DNA of 64,000 bases from Pegea sp. RAD2-039 (Eukaryota > Chordata > Thaliacea > Salpida > Salpidae). Both the position numbers and the translations under genes were made by a program. Shown here piece by piece: positions 1 to 12,148 of the stretch. Under the pieces are notes generated by a model that was not told the origin of the DNA, made no database searches, and saw nothing but the letters and a program-made list of their open reading frames with translations. The number at the start of each line of letters is the position of its first letter. Position 1 is the stretch's first letter. The stretch covers positions 1 through 64,000 of the forward strand of contig JAQGEQ010000170.1 of assembly GCA_034620365.1 (NCBI GenBank). Direction: 5' to 3'.

Positions 1-385
1 GATAAAAGAAGATGTTAGTAAGTAGGCTAATGCCTTCAAAAAACTATCGTCAGTGACTAATCTCTTCTATTCTACCGTAGGAAGGGCCAAACAACTATCT
101 TCTTTCGGTTACCTTCCGACATATTCTAAAACCGCTGACTGCTATAAACTAACGAGCTTACCATTTTCGATTTTTTACTCAAGATTTTGGTGTTTTCTAT
201 AACAAGTTTCGTAGCGTTGCAAAATTTCCGATTCTTTTCAGTTATTTGTTTGTGTAACTTTTAAAACTCTTATTCCTGACATTATCCAGATAGATTTCTA
301 TTTTATTGGTTTTCTAGTTTAGCTTTTTCATTATGTTCTCTATATTTAGGGTTTGTTGGTTTACTGTTAGAAGTAGAACAAATTT

Positions 386-1393
386 ATGATGATGAAAGCT
401 GCAATTTTACTTCTGATGTTCGGTTGTTTATTTGCTGACGCAGATGTTTATCTTTACTGTACTGGAGACTGTGCAAGACAGGCACCAGCATGTGAAAGAA
501 GAAACCGTAAGCTTTATCTGATTTAACTTGTGTGAAATAAATATCAATTTAAAGTTATTGTACATAGAATTTACGTTGATAAAATTTTGTTTAGATGATT
601 GGCGGACTTATAACGACATGGTCGACAGACATCAGGAACCACTGACAACCTGCAAACCATCTTTTGGCAGTGTAAGGTATAACGGCGAAATGTGGCCTGA
701 GATGAACATCACATGGTCTATCGACGGTTGGTAATTATAAGTTTAATATTTCATAAACATTTACATCAATTTGGATTTTAGCTGGTTCTGAATTACTGCG
801 TACAACAAAGAAGTTCATTTTAGGCTATAGATTCAGATATGATGAAATAGACCATCTTAGATTGAATCCTAATATGCATGTAAGTCTACACACTGATTCA
901 ATCAATCAGTTTGTATGTTTAATAATTCAAGTAACTGACTTTGTAGTTATCCTTAACTATTTCTACTTTTAAACATAACTAGTATATCTTTTAAATATAT
1001 TTGATCTGTGGCAGATAAACTTCCAGTAATATTGTTTGTTTCTTGACAGAATAAATTTATTATAACTACAGTAAATGATCTTGTTGCGGGTGCAGAAATC
1101 GGAATACAAGTGCATGCTATGAGCTCAACGGGCGTCACAACCATGATTTGTGATAACCAATTTAGTTATCCAGGTAACTTGATTAGTTGCTGAAAAGCGA
1201 ATTTCTATTCATTTTTTTACAATATGATTTGTGATATTTCAACTTTTGTAGAGTGCTGTGATACTTCTTATACAAGAGAGCTTGAGATTTGTAGCGTTGC
1301 TGTAAACTACTGTGATCGGTAACTTAACATAATTTCAGCTTCATTCAACTTTTTAAAAACTTCCTTTTTTCCAGACCTTACCCATCCTATTAA
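386..1393 (+). CDS. Small secreted cysteine-rich protein, family not recognised
   Basis: Six exons read through in one frame: 386-506, 595-726, 782-879, 1050-1173, 1252-1318 and 1375-1393. They give a predicted protein of 186 residues. It opens MMMKAAILLLMFGCLFADA, a typical signal peptide, so secretion is likely. The mature part has scattered cysteines (YCTGDC, ACE, TTCK, MICDN, a CC pair, EIC and NYC), suggesting several disulfides. No transmembrane segment follows and no known domain was recognised. The introns are 55-170 bases with GT-AG ends, and an AATAAA at 1417-1422 lies just after the stop. Three ATGs run in tandem at the start, and the first (386) is used here. The structure is seen in the sequence. 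The function is unknown. Confidence 0.7.
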
Positions 1394-2101
1394 GAGCCAA
1401 CATTAAAATTTTCTGAAATAAAGACATCTTCTATTGGCATCTTTTCTTGAACAAATAAATATTCTAAACTTTTAATTTGTAATTATTTTGTTCTGAAAAT
1501 GAAATCTTCAGTTAGCTTGATGGAATTAACTTTATGCTCAATATATGTCTTAATAAGGTTATCAGTTTTTGAGTTGATAAACAATAAATTATTAAGTACT
1601 ACAGGTAGAAGAGAGATAATAGCCTAACTTTAACAAAAGCTGAACAAGAAATAAATATTTTATTGAAGTTTACAATCAACAGTCGATAAAGTTTGATATT
1701 TGAATCAAATCTAGTTGTAGCTGCAAGGGTACTTGTTATCTAGCTGCTGAAGGTGGAGATGAAGAAGATACGAGACAATCTTCGTATTGCTATTATAGCA
1801 TTATCATTTTGGTCAAAACTTGTCAGTTAGATCTAACAGCTTGATATTTAGAAACTTTGAAAGAACATTTTGATAAACAATTGATGTTAATCTCAGTATA
1901 TTGATTTTACAATTACAAAAGATCTGATGTTGAACTTTCGAAGATCTGTATGATCTCAGTCTAAACTTTTTCTTCTTCTCGAATGAAATTGAAACGAGTT
2001 GTTTACTAAGAGTATGTCATCACTTGCTCACTGAACTTCCAAAGATGCTCAAGACTTCAAAGATCGGATTTGTTTATTTACAACTGATGGCAACTCGTGA
2101 A
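1394..2101. other. Intergenic stretch between convergent genes
   Basis: This holds the 3' end of the upstream gene, with AATAAA at 1417-1422, and then AT-rich sequence up to the stop codon of the minus-strand gene. I see no further exon or RNA gene. Confidence 0.5.
1417..1422 (+). terminator. Polyadenylation signal AATAAA of the secreted-protein gene
   Basis: AATAAA lies 24 bases after the stop codon at 1391-1393, in the expected place for a short 3' UTR. Confidence 0.6.
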
Positions 2102-5100
2102 TCACGTGACCGGCAAGATCAGAGTGGGGGCCGGATGGAAGGTTTTGAGAGTGAAGTTGAATAGATGAGGATGAATGATTGAAGGTGGTTCGTACGCGAT
2201 GCGTTCCTCTAACGCTGCTTCGATTTCATCCTGCGAGTAATCGAGCTATGACGTCATCAAAGTCAATTACAGGATGATTGCTTACGTCATAAGAGTTTGA
2301 AAGATCGAAGCGCAAACGCTCGTCACCGAATGACGTCATCCGATCGGCAGTAGTGATTGGTCGGCTTCCAGCAGTCAATCGCTTCTGGCGTAATGCTTCG
2401 AGACGATTAACAGAAGCAAGTTGGTTGTCAAGGATGAGAGGAGGTAGATCTGAAGAAGATACAGATCAAAAAAGGAAGATTCGGAAGTTGAAAATTTTAC
2501 CTGGATCTTTTCCAGAGTCACAAATTTGTTTGATCTTGTTCAGAAGATCATCAGGAAGCAGATCACTTGATACTCCCATCCGGCAGATCAAATTTGCTAC
2601 AAAAGATCAGTGAGATGAAGATCAGGAAGATGAAGATCAGTGAGATGAAGATCAGAAAGATAAAGATCAATGAGATGAAGATCAGGAAGATGAAGATAAG
2701 AAAGGTCACCAGAAAGATGATTCACCTGGTTGATATCTTTTGAAAATTTTGCTCTTGGAATCTTCTTCTTCAAATTTTTCTTTTTTCATTTCACTCCAAT
2801 TAACATCCAAGATATCAACAACATCTAAAACCAAATCTCATTTCAATCTTCATCAACTTTTCTTCTCAAACCTTTCTTTTCTTCTTCCTCATCTTTTCTT
2901 CTCCTCTTCTCTGATGATGTCATCGACTTCTCACAACTTTGTCGGTTGCTTCGCGACGTCACCTTGTCACCAACTGCTCCTATCAAAGCACCAGTCAGCG
3001 ATGACGTCATGTGACGTCATAACAACTCCTACTTTTCGAAGCTAACGATTTTGATGACGTCACGACGCGATTATCGATTCGCTTCCGCTGCGGATGACCG
3101 GGATAAAGAAGCGGCTGATCACGTGAGCGAACAGTGGCGGGAAGATGATGATTCTGTCGAATCAAACTAAACGGCGAATGATGCGCGTCATTCGACTTTC
3201 TCGTCACTATGGCAACCAACCGCGATTTTAGTGGAGGTGCACGACGTAAACGCGTCAATTGTGGTTTGTCAGCTTGTCGATGACGTTGATAGTGTGGGAC
3301 AGGTTGTGGTCGCGTTTTCGAGTCCATCGAAGTATAGCGGTCGGAAAGATTATTCCTGAAGTTGGTTGGCTGATAGGAAGGGGGTCTGTGAGTCTGGACA
3401 TGAGGTGGCGTCCTTCGACGTTCACACATTCTATGAAATCGATGTGATGACATCATATGTCAATCATATAGTCATGTCACCTTTGTGGCTGGATGTGGGC
3501 AGGATGTTTATGAAAAGTGGACAAAGGTTTGTCCAAAGAACGTGACCGTCGATACGAGGACACTGTCCGAGATGGTACATCTGCCCTGGAAATAATTGTA
3601 TATGGTCACGTGGTCGATTTGAGGTGGTTGTACTTGGACTGCATCATGTTAGATGACGTAGGGTGACGATTGTTGTCTCGAATCGTGATTTCAATTCCAA
3701 AATCGCGATTGTGCGCGTCACCACCTAAGCTACCACCGCTTCGGCGAACTTCACGGTACATGAAAGCATCTGAAGGTGCTGAGGGGCTTCGTCGAGGTTC
3801 TATTCGATAATCATCGCGTCGACGCGAAACAGATCGATCTTTCACTCGATGAAATTCGTCGCTCACTCGATTGTCCTCCATTTTGTTGTTCCAAGTCGGC
3901 TTCTTGTGTATCACGACGTCTTTGTCCCAATTGTAAGAAGATGAACGCCGTTCAAGATCGCGCTGATGATGATGAGGAGTTCTTCTTCCTTCATTCCACA
4001 TCTCCTTTGATCTATTAACGTCATAATCTCTTCGCGAACCGCTGCTCCATTGCGGTAATCTTCTACTTCGTTGCTCTTCGTCAGATGGTAAGCGACGATT
4101 ACTGACAAGATGGGGCGATTGGTTGGACGGTGGCCGCTTTTGAATGTTAAAATTGCGGCCAAATTTCATCAAGTTTCTCGAAGAGTTTGGCTTACGACTG
4201 TTATCAACTAAGTTCATTAGCGGAGGTGGTCGCTGTTTCGCGTCAAAAGCGCTGTTCGATTCACTTCGATGTCCATCATATCGCTCAGATGGTCGCAGCA
4301 TCTCATTATACCGCGATTTCGTGTTTTCATATTCACGCTTGCTTCGGCACTGACCGCGTATGTCACTTTGACGTATTTCGGGATGACGCGACTCCAGATG
4401 GTGTAGATCAGAGTGACGTGGTTCGGGATAACGTGAAGCGTTGTCACGTGGACCGCTATGACGCGTTTCAGGGTAGTTACGAGGAAATTTGGTGGCTTTA
4501 ATAGTTGGGTGAGGGACATCTTTACTTCGAGGGTAGTTTGAAATATTTCGTTTGTTTCCATTGAAAGAATTGGGATTGTAGCGATCAGTAGAAGACGTTG
4601 GAGTTCGGTACAGGATTTTTTGAGGAGTAATCTTCGATTTAGTGAAGTCACTGCGCTTCCTACGTCATCAATCATTAACTCATCTGTATATTCACAGATA
4701 CAGAAGTCAAACCTTGATATCATCTGTTTTTGTGATTTTATACTACTAGATCTTCTAAATTGAAGATTCTGAGAAGGTACTGAAGAAGTTGCAACTGACT
4801 TGATCTTCTTTCTATGCTCGAACTGTTCATCAGCTGATAGTTGATCATAATCTGTTACGTCATCATGTTGCCAGTCATTCCGAGAAATCCTTAAACGCCA
4901 AAAATCATATTTGTAACAAACATTTGTAACAAACACAAACAAACATTTGTAACAAACACAAACAAACTTGTTTTTTTTCTTCCTCATCTTTTTATCTTCA
5001 TTAAATCTCATCTCTTTGGTTTGCTCTTCCACTACTTTACTATCAATTTGAATTTCTTTTATTCTATTTCGTTTCTCATCCAGTAAAGGTAGTTGTCGCA

Positions 5101-6929
5101 GGGAGCCACTATCTGAATGTTTCGTTTTCTTCTTCTTCTTCTTTTTCGAGTATTGTGAATTGTAGCAGGTAGAATCACTGAACCAGAACCGCGCAGTCAA
5201 AACATGAAGGATTTGAACACGTGACTTACGAAGACTCATTAACGGAAGATACTACTGCTTGCGTCAATTTCCGGTTCCTCTTTTTCTCTTTGATCACACT
5301 ACTGGAGTTGACGGATCTAGACAAGAAAGTATTTTCTTTTACTTTATTAAAGTAACAAAAGTGGCTTTTCACTTCTTTGACTTTTTGCTTTTATGTTTTT
5401 CATGATTTTCTTCGTAAAATTCAATTTCGCCCATTTCATAATCTGAAATTACTTCAAAATTATTCTTTCAATATTTAAAAAGAGTTTAGATGAAAAAATT
5501 GTGAAAATTGCTTTTTAGTAAATCGAAACCAAATTATGATTGAAGTTGTAGTTGGTACAAAACTTTACTTGCTTAAAACTAACATAGAAATCAGTTGAGA
5601 GATGAAAACTCGTCGAAAATGATTTACTTTTGATATAAATTAAGTAACAAAAATGCCTCTAACTACTATCAGCGATTAAAAAATCTTCAAGAGATAAAAA
5701 TTGCACGTAAAAGTCTCGTGTTCTTACTTTTTTTATATTTTGATTTGTTTTTCTTGGTGATTTTCGAGGGCTGCTGATGGTAAATCTGAACCCCCCCTTC
5801 ACTTTCAACTACAAATAAATCGCAATCAGTTGTTAAATTGTGCGTTAAATAAAGAACAAAGAATAGAAATGTGCAAACCACGATATTCCACTATCTCCTC
5901 GTATACCGCTCTATAATAAAAGAACAAATAAAAGATGATACAGAAGACACACAAAACAACTAACTCTTCAGACAAAGAGGAATTTTGTTGAGATGTTGAA
6001 CGCTTGCTCTTTTTGTGTTTTCGTGATGATGTCATCAATTCTACTTCATCATCTATGTTACTAATGACTTCATCTTCTTCTAGAATAATTTCAAAATATT
6101 TTGAAATAAATTGTGAAGTTAAATATTAAAAACCTTTTAAATATAAAATATCGTTTTGATGAAAATCTGGGAAATCATTTCTATTTTTCCGATCTCTGCT
6201 TCTCCCTCTCTCCTTAATGTCTTCTTCTGATGATGATTGTTGTTGAGAGCTTCTTTCAATCTTTGTTTTTTTCTTAGATAGAACTGGTGATATTCCCGAT
6301 TCCTTCGCATTTTTTCTTTTTCTGCTATGTGATTCACGCTTATCTTCAAGATACTCTAAAATATTTATCAAAGAAAAAGTCTTTTTAAACAAAGAAAAAC
6401 ATTTTTTTTAATTTTTGTTTATAGGAAAAGTAAATTTTAATATCATCCAATAAATACACAGAAGTCAATCAAGAGAAGCTTACAAACCAAAATGTTTTGA
6501 ACTTTCATACTTGATGTAATCCTAAATTTAAAAAATAGTAGTTTCAGTAATAGCCATTAAAATATTACTTTTCAAATATAAATAAATTGTGTATCTATAT
6601 ACTAAACATATTTAATTCTTAATTATTCATATACAGTGCAATTAGCTTATATACTTTTATAATTCCCTTTTATAAAAAAAAATATATTATTAAGAATAAT
6701 ATTTTAATTATCTTTAGATATAATTCTTCTTAAATAGATTAAAAACATTTTTCTTAGATTAACAAACAAATTTAAAAATAACATTTTAGCTAATATTATA
6801 ATATAATATAAAGTTGTATAAATTCATATTTTGATTTTTCATAAACATGATTCAAGAAAAACATTCAAAATTTCTATCAAAATCATAAGTTCAAACCTGA
6901 TCTGATGACTTTCTTTTTTTTCTGATCAT
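2102..6929 (-). CDS. Lys-rich and Arg/Ser-rich nuclear-type protein with conserved-looking C-terminal module
   Basis: About 15 exons join in frame on the minus strand. The first is 6897-6929 (MIRKKRKSSDQ) and the stop is at 2102-2104. The N-terminal half is charged (HSRKRK, GRSRDRK, a run of seven Lys). The middle is Arg/Ser/Tyr/Pro-rich (YRRSRSLDK, SVSRRRDDYR). The last exons are less biased and look like a folded module: DVVDILDVNWSEM, KIFKRYQPANLICRMGVSS, LPDDLLNKIKQIC, then ADRMTSFGDERLRFDLSN, ending in LILPVT. RS-rich composition suggests a nuclear, RNA-linked role, but this is inference. I could not place the family. Introns are about 45-55 bases, except one of roughly 120 bases filled with a pyrimidine repeat (2595-2710). 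One junction, near 5.8 kb beside a run of seven G, is uncertain in phase. Several TGACGTCA palindromes lie in its exons and introns. Confidence 0.7.
2595..2710. repeat. Degenerate tandem repeat inside an intron
   Basis: Imperfect copies of gatgaagatcagtgagat-type units of about 12-18 bases fill the intron between the SKIFKRYQPA exons of the RS-rich gene. On the coding strand the array is pyrimidine-rich and runs into the acceptor, so it forms most of the polypyrimidine tract. Confidence 0.7.
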
Positions 6930-9900
6930 TTTTTAAAATACCAAAAAGATAGCAAATACAACTTATAATAATTTCTCTACAAAATAGATTATGTATAATA
7001 AAAATACTTATAGCCTTGTTTTCTCCAAACATTTTCGAGAAAAAAAAATGAAAGAAAGTTGATTTTGTAGGAAACTTCTATTTACAATTAAATAAATAAA
7101 ATTACAATAAAAAAAAGCTGTTTTTTAGATTTGAAGAGCCTGAAGTTATGAAGCATATGCTTATAATAGTTAATAATAAACTTGATGAGAATATAAAGTT
7201 ATAAAAACTTTTTAAAGCAGTTGTATAATCAAATAAAATGTTTAATAATAAACTATTTAGCAGAATTTAAAATAAAATATATCGATATCAATTAGTTTTT
7301 GAAGAATCTAGTTAAATAAACTTTTGAAAAGTTCTGCTATTAAAAATTTTATATCAGAATGGAAATCACCATTATAAAAAAGTAATTAAAAGTGTTCAAA
7401 AAAATCTAATTCAAAAAAAAAAATTATTTTAAAGTAACTACAAAATTTCAAGTATAATAAATTTATTAAAACAATCATGAGTAAATCAATACAAACAAAT
7501 ATTCTTAAAATTAAAGAATCACTAATATTTTTAAAATTTACTTGAAGTTCAAACTTTAAGAAAATAATATATATGATTAATATATATGATTAATGAGTTT
7601 ATAGCTTATCAAAGTTCAAAAACAATAGCTTTAAAATTAAAGTATGCAAAAAGGCTTTTTGAAATTATAATTAGTGTAATCTAGTAAAAAGAGGTTTTTG
7701 TAATATCATTTAGTAAAATCCTAAACTCTTCATTTTTTCTAGATACCGACAAACAACACAGATTGTACAATTTGGAAAACCTATTTAGAAATCCTTTTCA
7801 GGTTTAGATAGTCATAATAAAAAAATTGAATAAATATTTATCATCGTCATTAAAAGTTTCTTTGTTTAAAGACTCATTCAAATAGATGTCATTTAGGAAA
7901 TACATCAAAAGTAAAAAGTATCATCTTTATTGGGACAACATTTATAAATGACCGGCTTTTTCTCTCATGTGCTTCTATAGTCGACTTAATCATGTTAATT
8001 AACAGCTCTATGACGATGAAAGAAAGCCCTAGACACAAGTAACACGTCTCTACCAAGTCATCTTTCATCTCGAAAGTATTCAAAGAAACCATCGAGTCTT
8101 GTGATTATCCTAGCGACCAGATGTGATTTTCAAATCTCTTATGCCTCCATTCGAGCCGAGGGAAGTTGATAATAAGAAAATGTAAAAGTCGATTCAAGAA
8201 ACATTTGCAAGCTCTGCCTCTAATGAATGCTCTCAAAAATTTGTAAAATAGCGCCCTTTACCCTTCACGTTGACACCGACGCAGAGCCACCAGCTAAAGC
8301 CGCAGATTAAAATCCTTTTTAATAAATATAAAACCACGACTAAAATCGCCATTTCCTTTGTGCGAAAAGTGCATGACAACGTTTATAATATTTTTTACCG
8401 TTATAGGTATAGTCGTGCTTCATAGAGCTTCTTATCACCTGGAGGCGGCTACAACCTTTGTTTCCAGGCGATCATAAGGTAAGATCGTAAGAAGCAATAT
8501 TCAACGGTGAGATTTCCTTACTATTATTGGGGTGCTTGGCATCGTATTAAACTTTCACAAAGACCAGTTTACGCAAAACAAAGTACATTTGGCTGGTTTT
8601 AGAATTTGAAATTGAAGTATCGAACCGTTCCTAAGATACTTCTACATTCTTTTTCCGTGTTTTTAGGCTTTTTGCAATAGAATGCGGTCAGCGTAAATTA
8701 CCCACAGCTAGGCGATTCAAAAAAGTTGAGTTAAAGATGGACAAGCCCGTTACGACCGGTTAAATCGATGGCAATACACTCAAATTGGATGATTCTGTTG
8801 GTAATAAGTCTAAATGCACTACAACAAAGTTAATAACTCTGTGTGATAAACAAATCTGGATTTCTGACAGGAAAAGCAGATCTTTGCTGAAAAGTACTTT
8901 CATTGAGAAGTCAATAGATTTACCAGGGATGTTTAAATTATCGTTGGATAAGTAAAAAAAAAAGTAAATAAGTTGAAAATACTTAAAATAAACAGAGACA
9001 CATCTGGTCGCATTTTATAAGGATGTGATTGAGATTGCTTAGTCACCCTGAAACCTTTTATCTTTCTTTTGCTTTCTTTTCTTATCTGCAGCGTCGGCCG
9101 TGTTCTGGGTTATTGTTTTTCTATGCTACTCATATAATACTAGTAAGGATAAAAATTACGACTAAAATTAAAACCAGTGTTTCTTTAATCGATTACTAAT
9201 TTCTCATATTCATAAATTTATTTTACTAATAATTAATATTAAAGTATCTTATACTGAAAATAAATCTTAACTAGTGATATTTTTTCTAAATTTTTTTAAA
9301 ACTTGAAATAACTTAAAATTAACTTCGAAACAAATAAACGCTATGAAGTCTTCAGCTATGAGAAACAAAGTTAATGTCTCTCGCGAAAATATTCAAAAAC
9401 TTATTTTCAATATACAGTAAATTTCAGCATCAAGTCGTCAACAAGCAATCAATCTGTAAAAAATGTTTCTAATTTATTACGAGTTTCAGTTTTGTCTAAC
9501 CATCACGATAATGAGTAAAAATTGATTAAAAGCTAAATAGCTTCATTCCTTTCTTAACTCAGTGGTTTCCAGCGCTAAGAAAAACCGTTTTCTTCCTCGT
9601 GACCAAGATAATAAACTTAACTAATTTTTAATTTATAGATTTTGTAATTGCTTTATTAATACAAATGTAAAAATTAATAAGTTTTGTTAAATAGTCTTTA
9701 TTTCCTTAATATTGATGTATTGTTAGCAAGAAAAAATTAAAAGCAAGTTACTATACAATATAAAAAGCTCCTTAAAAAGAAGTTCGAACAAAAAGCAAAG
9801 CTCTAAGTTAAAGCTAATATGATAATTAACTATTTTTTGTTTGATTTATTAATATTATTATACAAACTTAATTATCAGCTCAATTAAAAACTATCTATTT

Positions 9901-10080
9901 TTTAAATCATATATGTTTATTTCGAGCATTAGTTTTTATCAAATTGATTTATTAAGAAATCGAATTGAGAAAACAGCTGACTTCTATAAATTACGAAATT
10001 ATACAAAGATATATGACGACCCACAGTAAATCAAACAATTTACAAATTCAAATAAATAAGCTGCTAATGAAATGGCAGGG
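6930..10080. other. AT-rich intergenic region without a recognisable gene
   Basis: Long AT-rich stretch upstream of the RS-rich gene. A patch of higher GC at about 7.9-9.1 kb contains a pair of 13-base inverted repeats, listed separately. Short open frames are present but none shows codon bias, splice sites or a known motif. Confidence 0.5.
8113..9011. mobile_element. Possible non-autonomous DNA transposon (weak)
   Basis: The 13-mer GCGACCAGATGTG at 8113-8125 is matched by its exact reverse complement at 8999-9011, bounding about 0.9 kb. The inside is slightly richer in GC than its surroundings and has no long open frame. No convincing target-site duplication flanks the ends, and the similarity stops after 13 bases, so chance or an old, eroded element are both possible. 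Confidence 0.25.
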
Positions 10081-12148
10081 TTAAATGTTCGAAGAAGGAG
10101 CAGGATGAACATCTTGATGTAGGGTTTTTTTCCTGTTAGGTCGTCGTAAAAACGAGGTCACGTGATCACAAACATTATGCGGATTATTCAAATGAACATG
10201 ATGGTCACCTTCAACATCTTTCCATTCAAGAAACTAAATTATTAATTTTAATTAATTATTAATTTGTTCAACAAACAATTTATCTGTTGATAAAAACAAC
10301 ACACTTGACTAGATGAGAAGTATATGGAAGCCTTGTTTCTCAGATTCTTAATATCTGGCATCTTGGACATCAAACCATTATCAGCTCTTAAACATAAGTT
10401 GATAGAAGATAAAAATTATTTAAATAATTTGCTTTAATTGAAATTAAAAAAAAAATTTAATTAAACAATTTACTTGTAGAACAAACTTTATATAATTGCA
10501 AGAATCGACAACCTAAAATGACTTTTTTTGAACTTTTAATGAATTATGTAAAAGCTAAGATAATTAAAAAAAGACAAGATTAAGATGAGGTACTCACACA
10601 ACATGAAGGATTTCTGCTGTAATCTCTTTAAAGAAGTATTTTACTTCAACTTCGTTAATGTAAACAGGGTTTCGGAAGTTATGTCGTATATCACGTGAGA
10701 AGACAAACTTTCCTACAAAATTTAATTGGTGAAAAGTATTTACAAATCTTTTAGAGGTTGAAACTCACCATTTTCATGTCTTTTCAATCCTCTTTCTAAT
10801 AAGATCTCGGCTGATGTACTGGTCAAGTTTTTGTTACCCTCAAGCAACCTGTTAATTGAATGTAGTTAAAATTTTAAATCCAAAAATACAAAAAATAAAT
10901 GTTATTCAGCTGAAGTTCTTTACAATAACAAAAGGTTTAGGATTAAAAATAAGTTATCAAACCTTGCAAGGGCTGCTTCATATGTATACTCTTTCACCTC
11001 ACTAGTAATTGAATGATATTGCTGAATTGATTTGCGAAGTGAATCTCTACAAGAAGCCTACAAACAATTCATCTATTCAAATCTTTAGGATTACCTTTAG
11101 GAGATCACTTACAACTTTATGTGGATAAAAACCAAAAGAATCTAGAATAATTAACTTCTCAACATATTCAGGAAAAGTTGAACTATACTGCAAAAATTAA
11201 ATAGATTACTCAAAACAAAATAGAATAAATAAAACAACTTACTAAGCACGAAATATGTCCTCCTGAAAAAATTAAAAGCAAGCTTAAACTAGTTGTCCAG
11301 AAATTATTTTATTTATCAATTTAGTCATAAAACATAAAATTTCCTGTCAAATTACCTAGGCTATGACCAATTAAGCTAAAGTTTTCCCAATTGAAATCTA
11401 TAAAAAGGATAAAAAAGATAAATAGGAAATAAAATACAAATTATATAATTACAGTTCCGAGCTCTTTCAACAAGATCTATATAAGCATACATGCTATAGA
11501 ACATTCCATCTGGAAACTTTGAAGAGAATCCATGCCCAGGCAAATCAAGCAAGACATAAAACTTTTCTAAATGAAATTATCAAAAAGTTAAAAACAGTCA
11601 ATTTGATATGGTTGGTAGAAAGAAGAATTAATGATTGTTGCTCTTTTTACAATCAGAATAGGTCCACTAATAAAGAGGAGTAAAGCTACTAATCAATAAA
11701 TATAATTTAAATTGTATGTTAAGAAATCACAACTTTCATTTCTAATTTAGTATTTTTAAAAGAATTTTAACAATAACTTATCATTTAAGCTTAATTATAA
11801 AGTCATCAAAAAAGCATAAATTTAATAAAACCTACCTTTAGATAATAAAGGAAGAAGAGGTTTGAAGGAATTACAGTTATCAAGCCAGCCATGAATACAA
11901 AGAACTGGAGGATTATTTGAGTTTCCAAGTTGCTTCCCACTTATATGACCCCAAGGTACAGGAATAATAATTTCTTTGAAATAACAAAAAGCAATTCTAA
12001 TCACTAAACAATTTAATAACACTAAATATCAATTAATTCATTTCAATCTAAAAACTTTTTTACTTTTCAATGAAGGCAAACCAATAAAAAATTAAACAAA
12101 ATTTGTATTTTTTCTATTACCACTAGAAATTAAGCTTTTTCCATCCAT
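10081..12148 (-). CDS. SERHL: SERHL-type serine hydrolase (alpha/beta hydrolase fold)
   Basis: Ten or so short exons on the minus strand give a complete alpha/beta hydrolase of about 300 residues like vertebrate SERHL/SERHL2. The 28-base first exon (12121-12148) encodes MDGKSLISS. It is followed by IPVPWGHISGKQLG and PPVLCIHGWLDNCNSF, matching the family opening VPWGH...PPVLCLHGWLDN. Next come LLDLPGHGFSSKFPDG and the nucleophile elbow GHSLGG, whose Ser is the likely catalytic base-activated residue. The C-terminal part carries VEGDHHVHLNNP, supplying the catalytic His, as in GNHCVHM of the human protein. The exon giving GHISCL is only 20 bases (about 11246-11265). The family's physiological substrate is not established. 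Introns are mostly 45-110 bases, with larger AT-rich ones at the 5' side. Confidence 0.9.

Noticed and set aside
2353-2613. Plus-strand 86-codon open frame
   Set aside because: It is antisense to well-spliced exons of the minus-strand RS-rich gene and shows no motif of its own.
4217-5239. Long minus-strand frame of 340 codons as a single exon
   Set aside because: It reads through introns and switches frame. The coding text is carried by several exons joined at GT-AG sites, and the stretch after about 4680 continues in another frame.
7889-8092. 67-codon minus-strand frame
   Set aside because: There is no splice context, known motif or neighbouring exon. Its hydrophobic residues are expected from T-rich codons.
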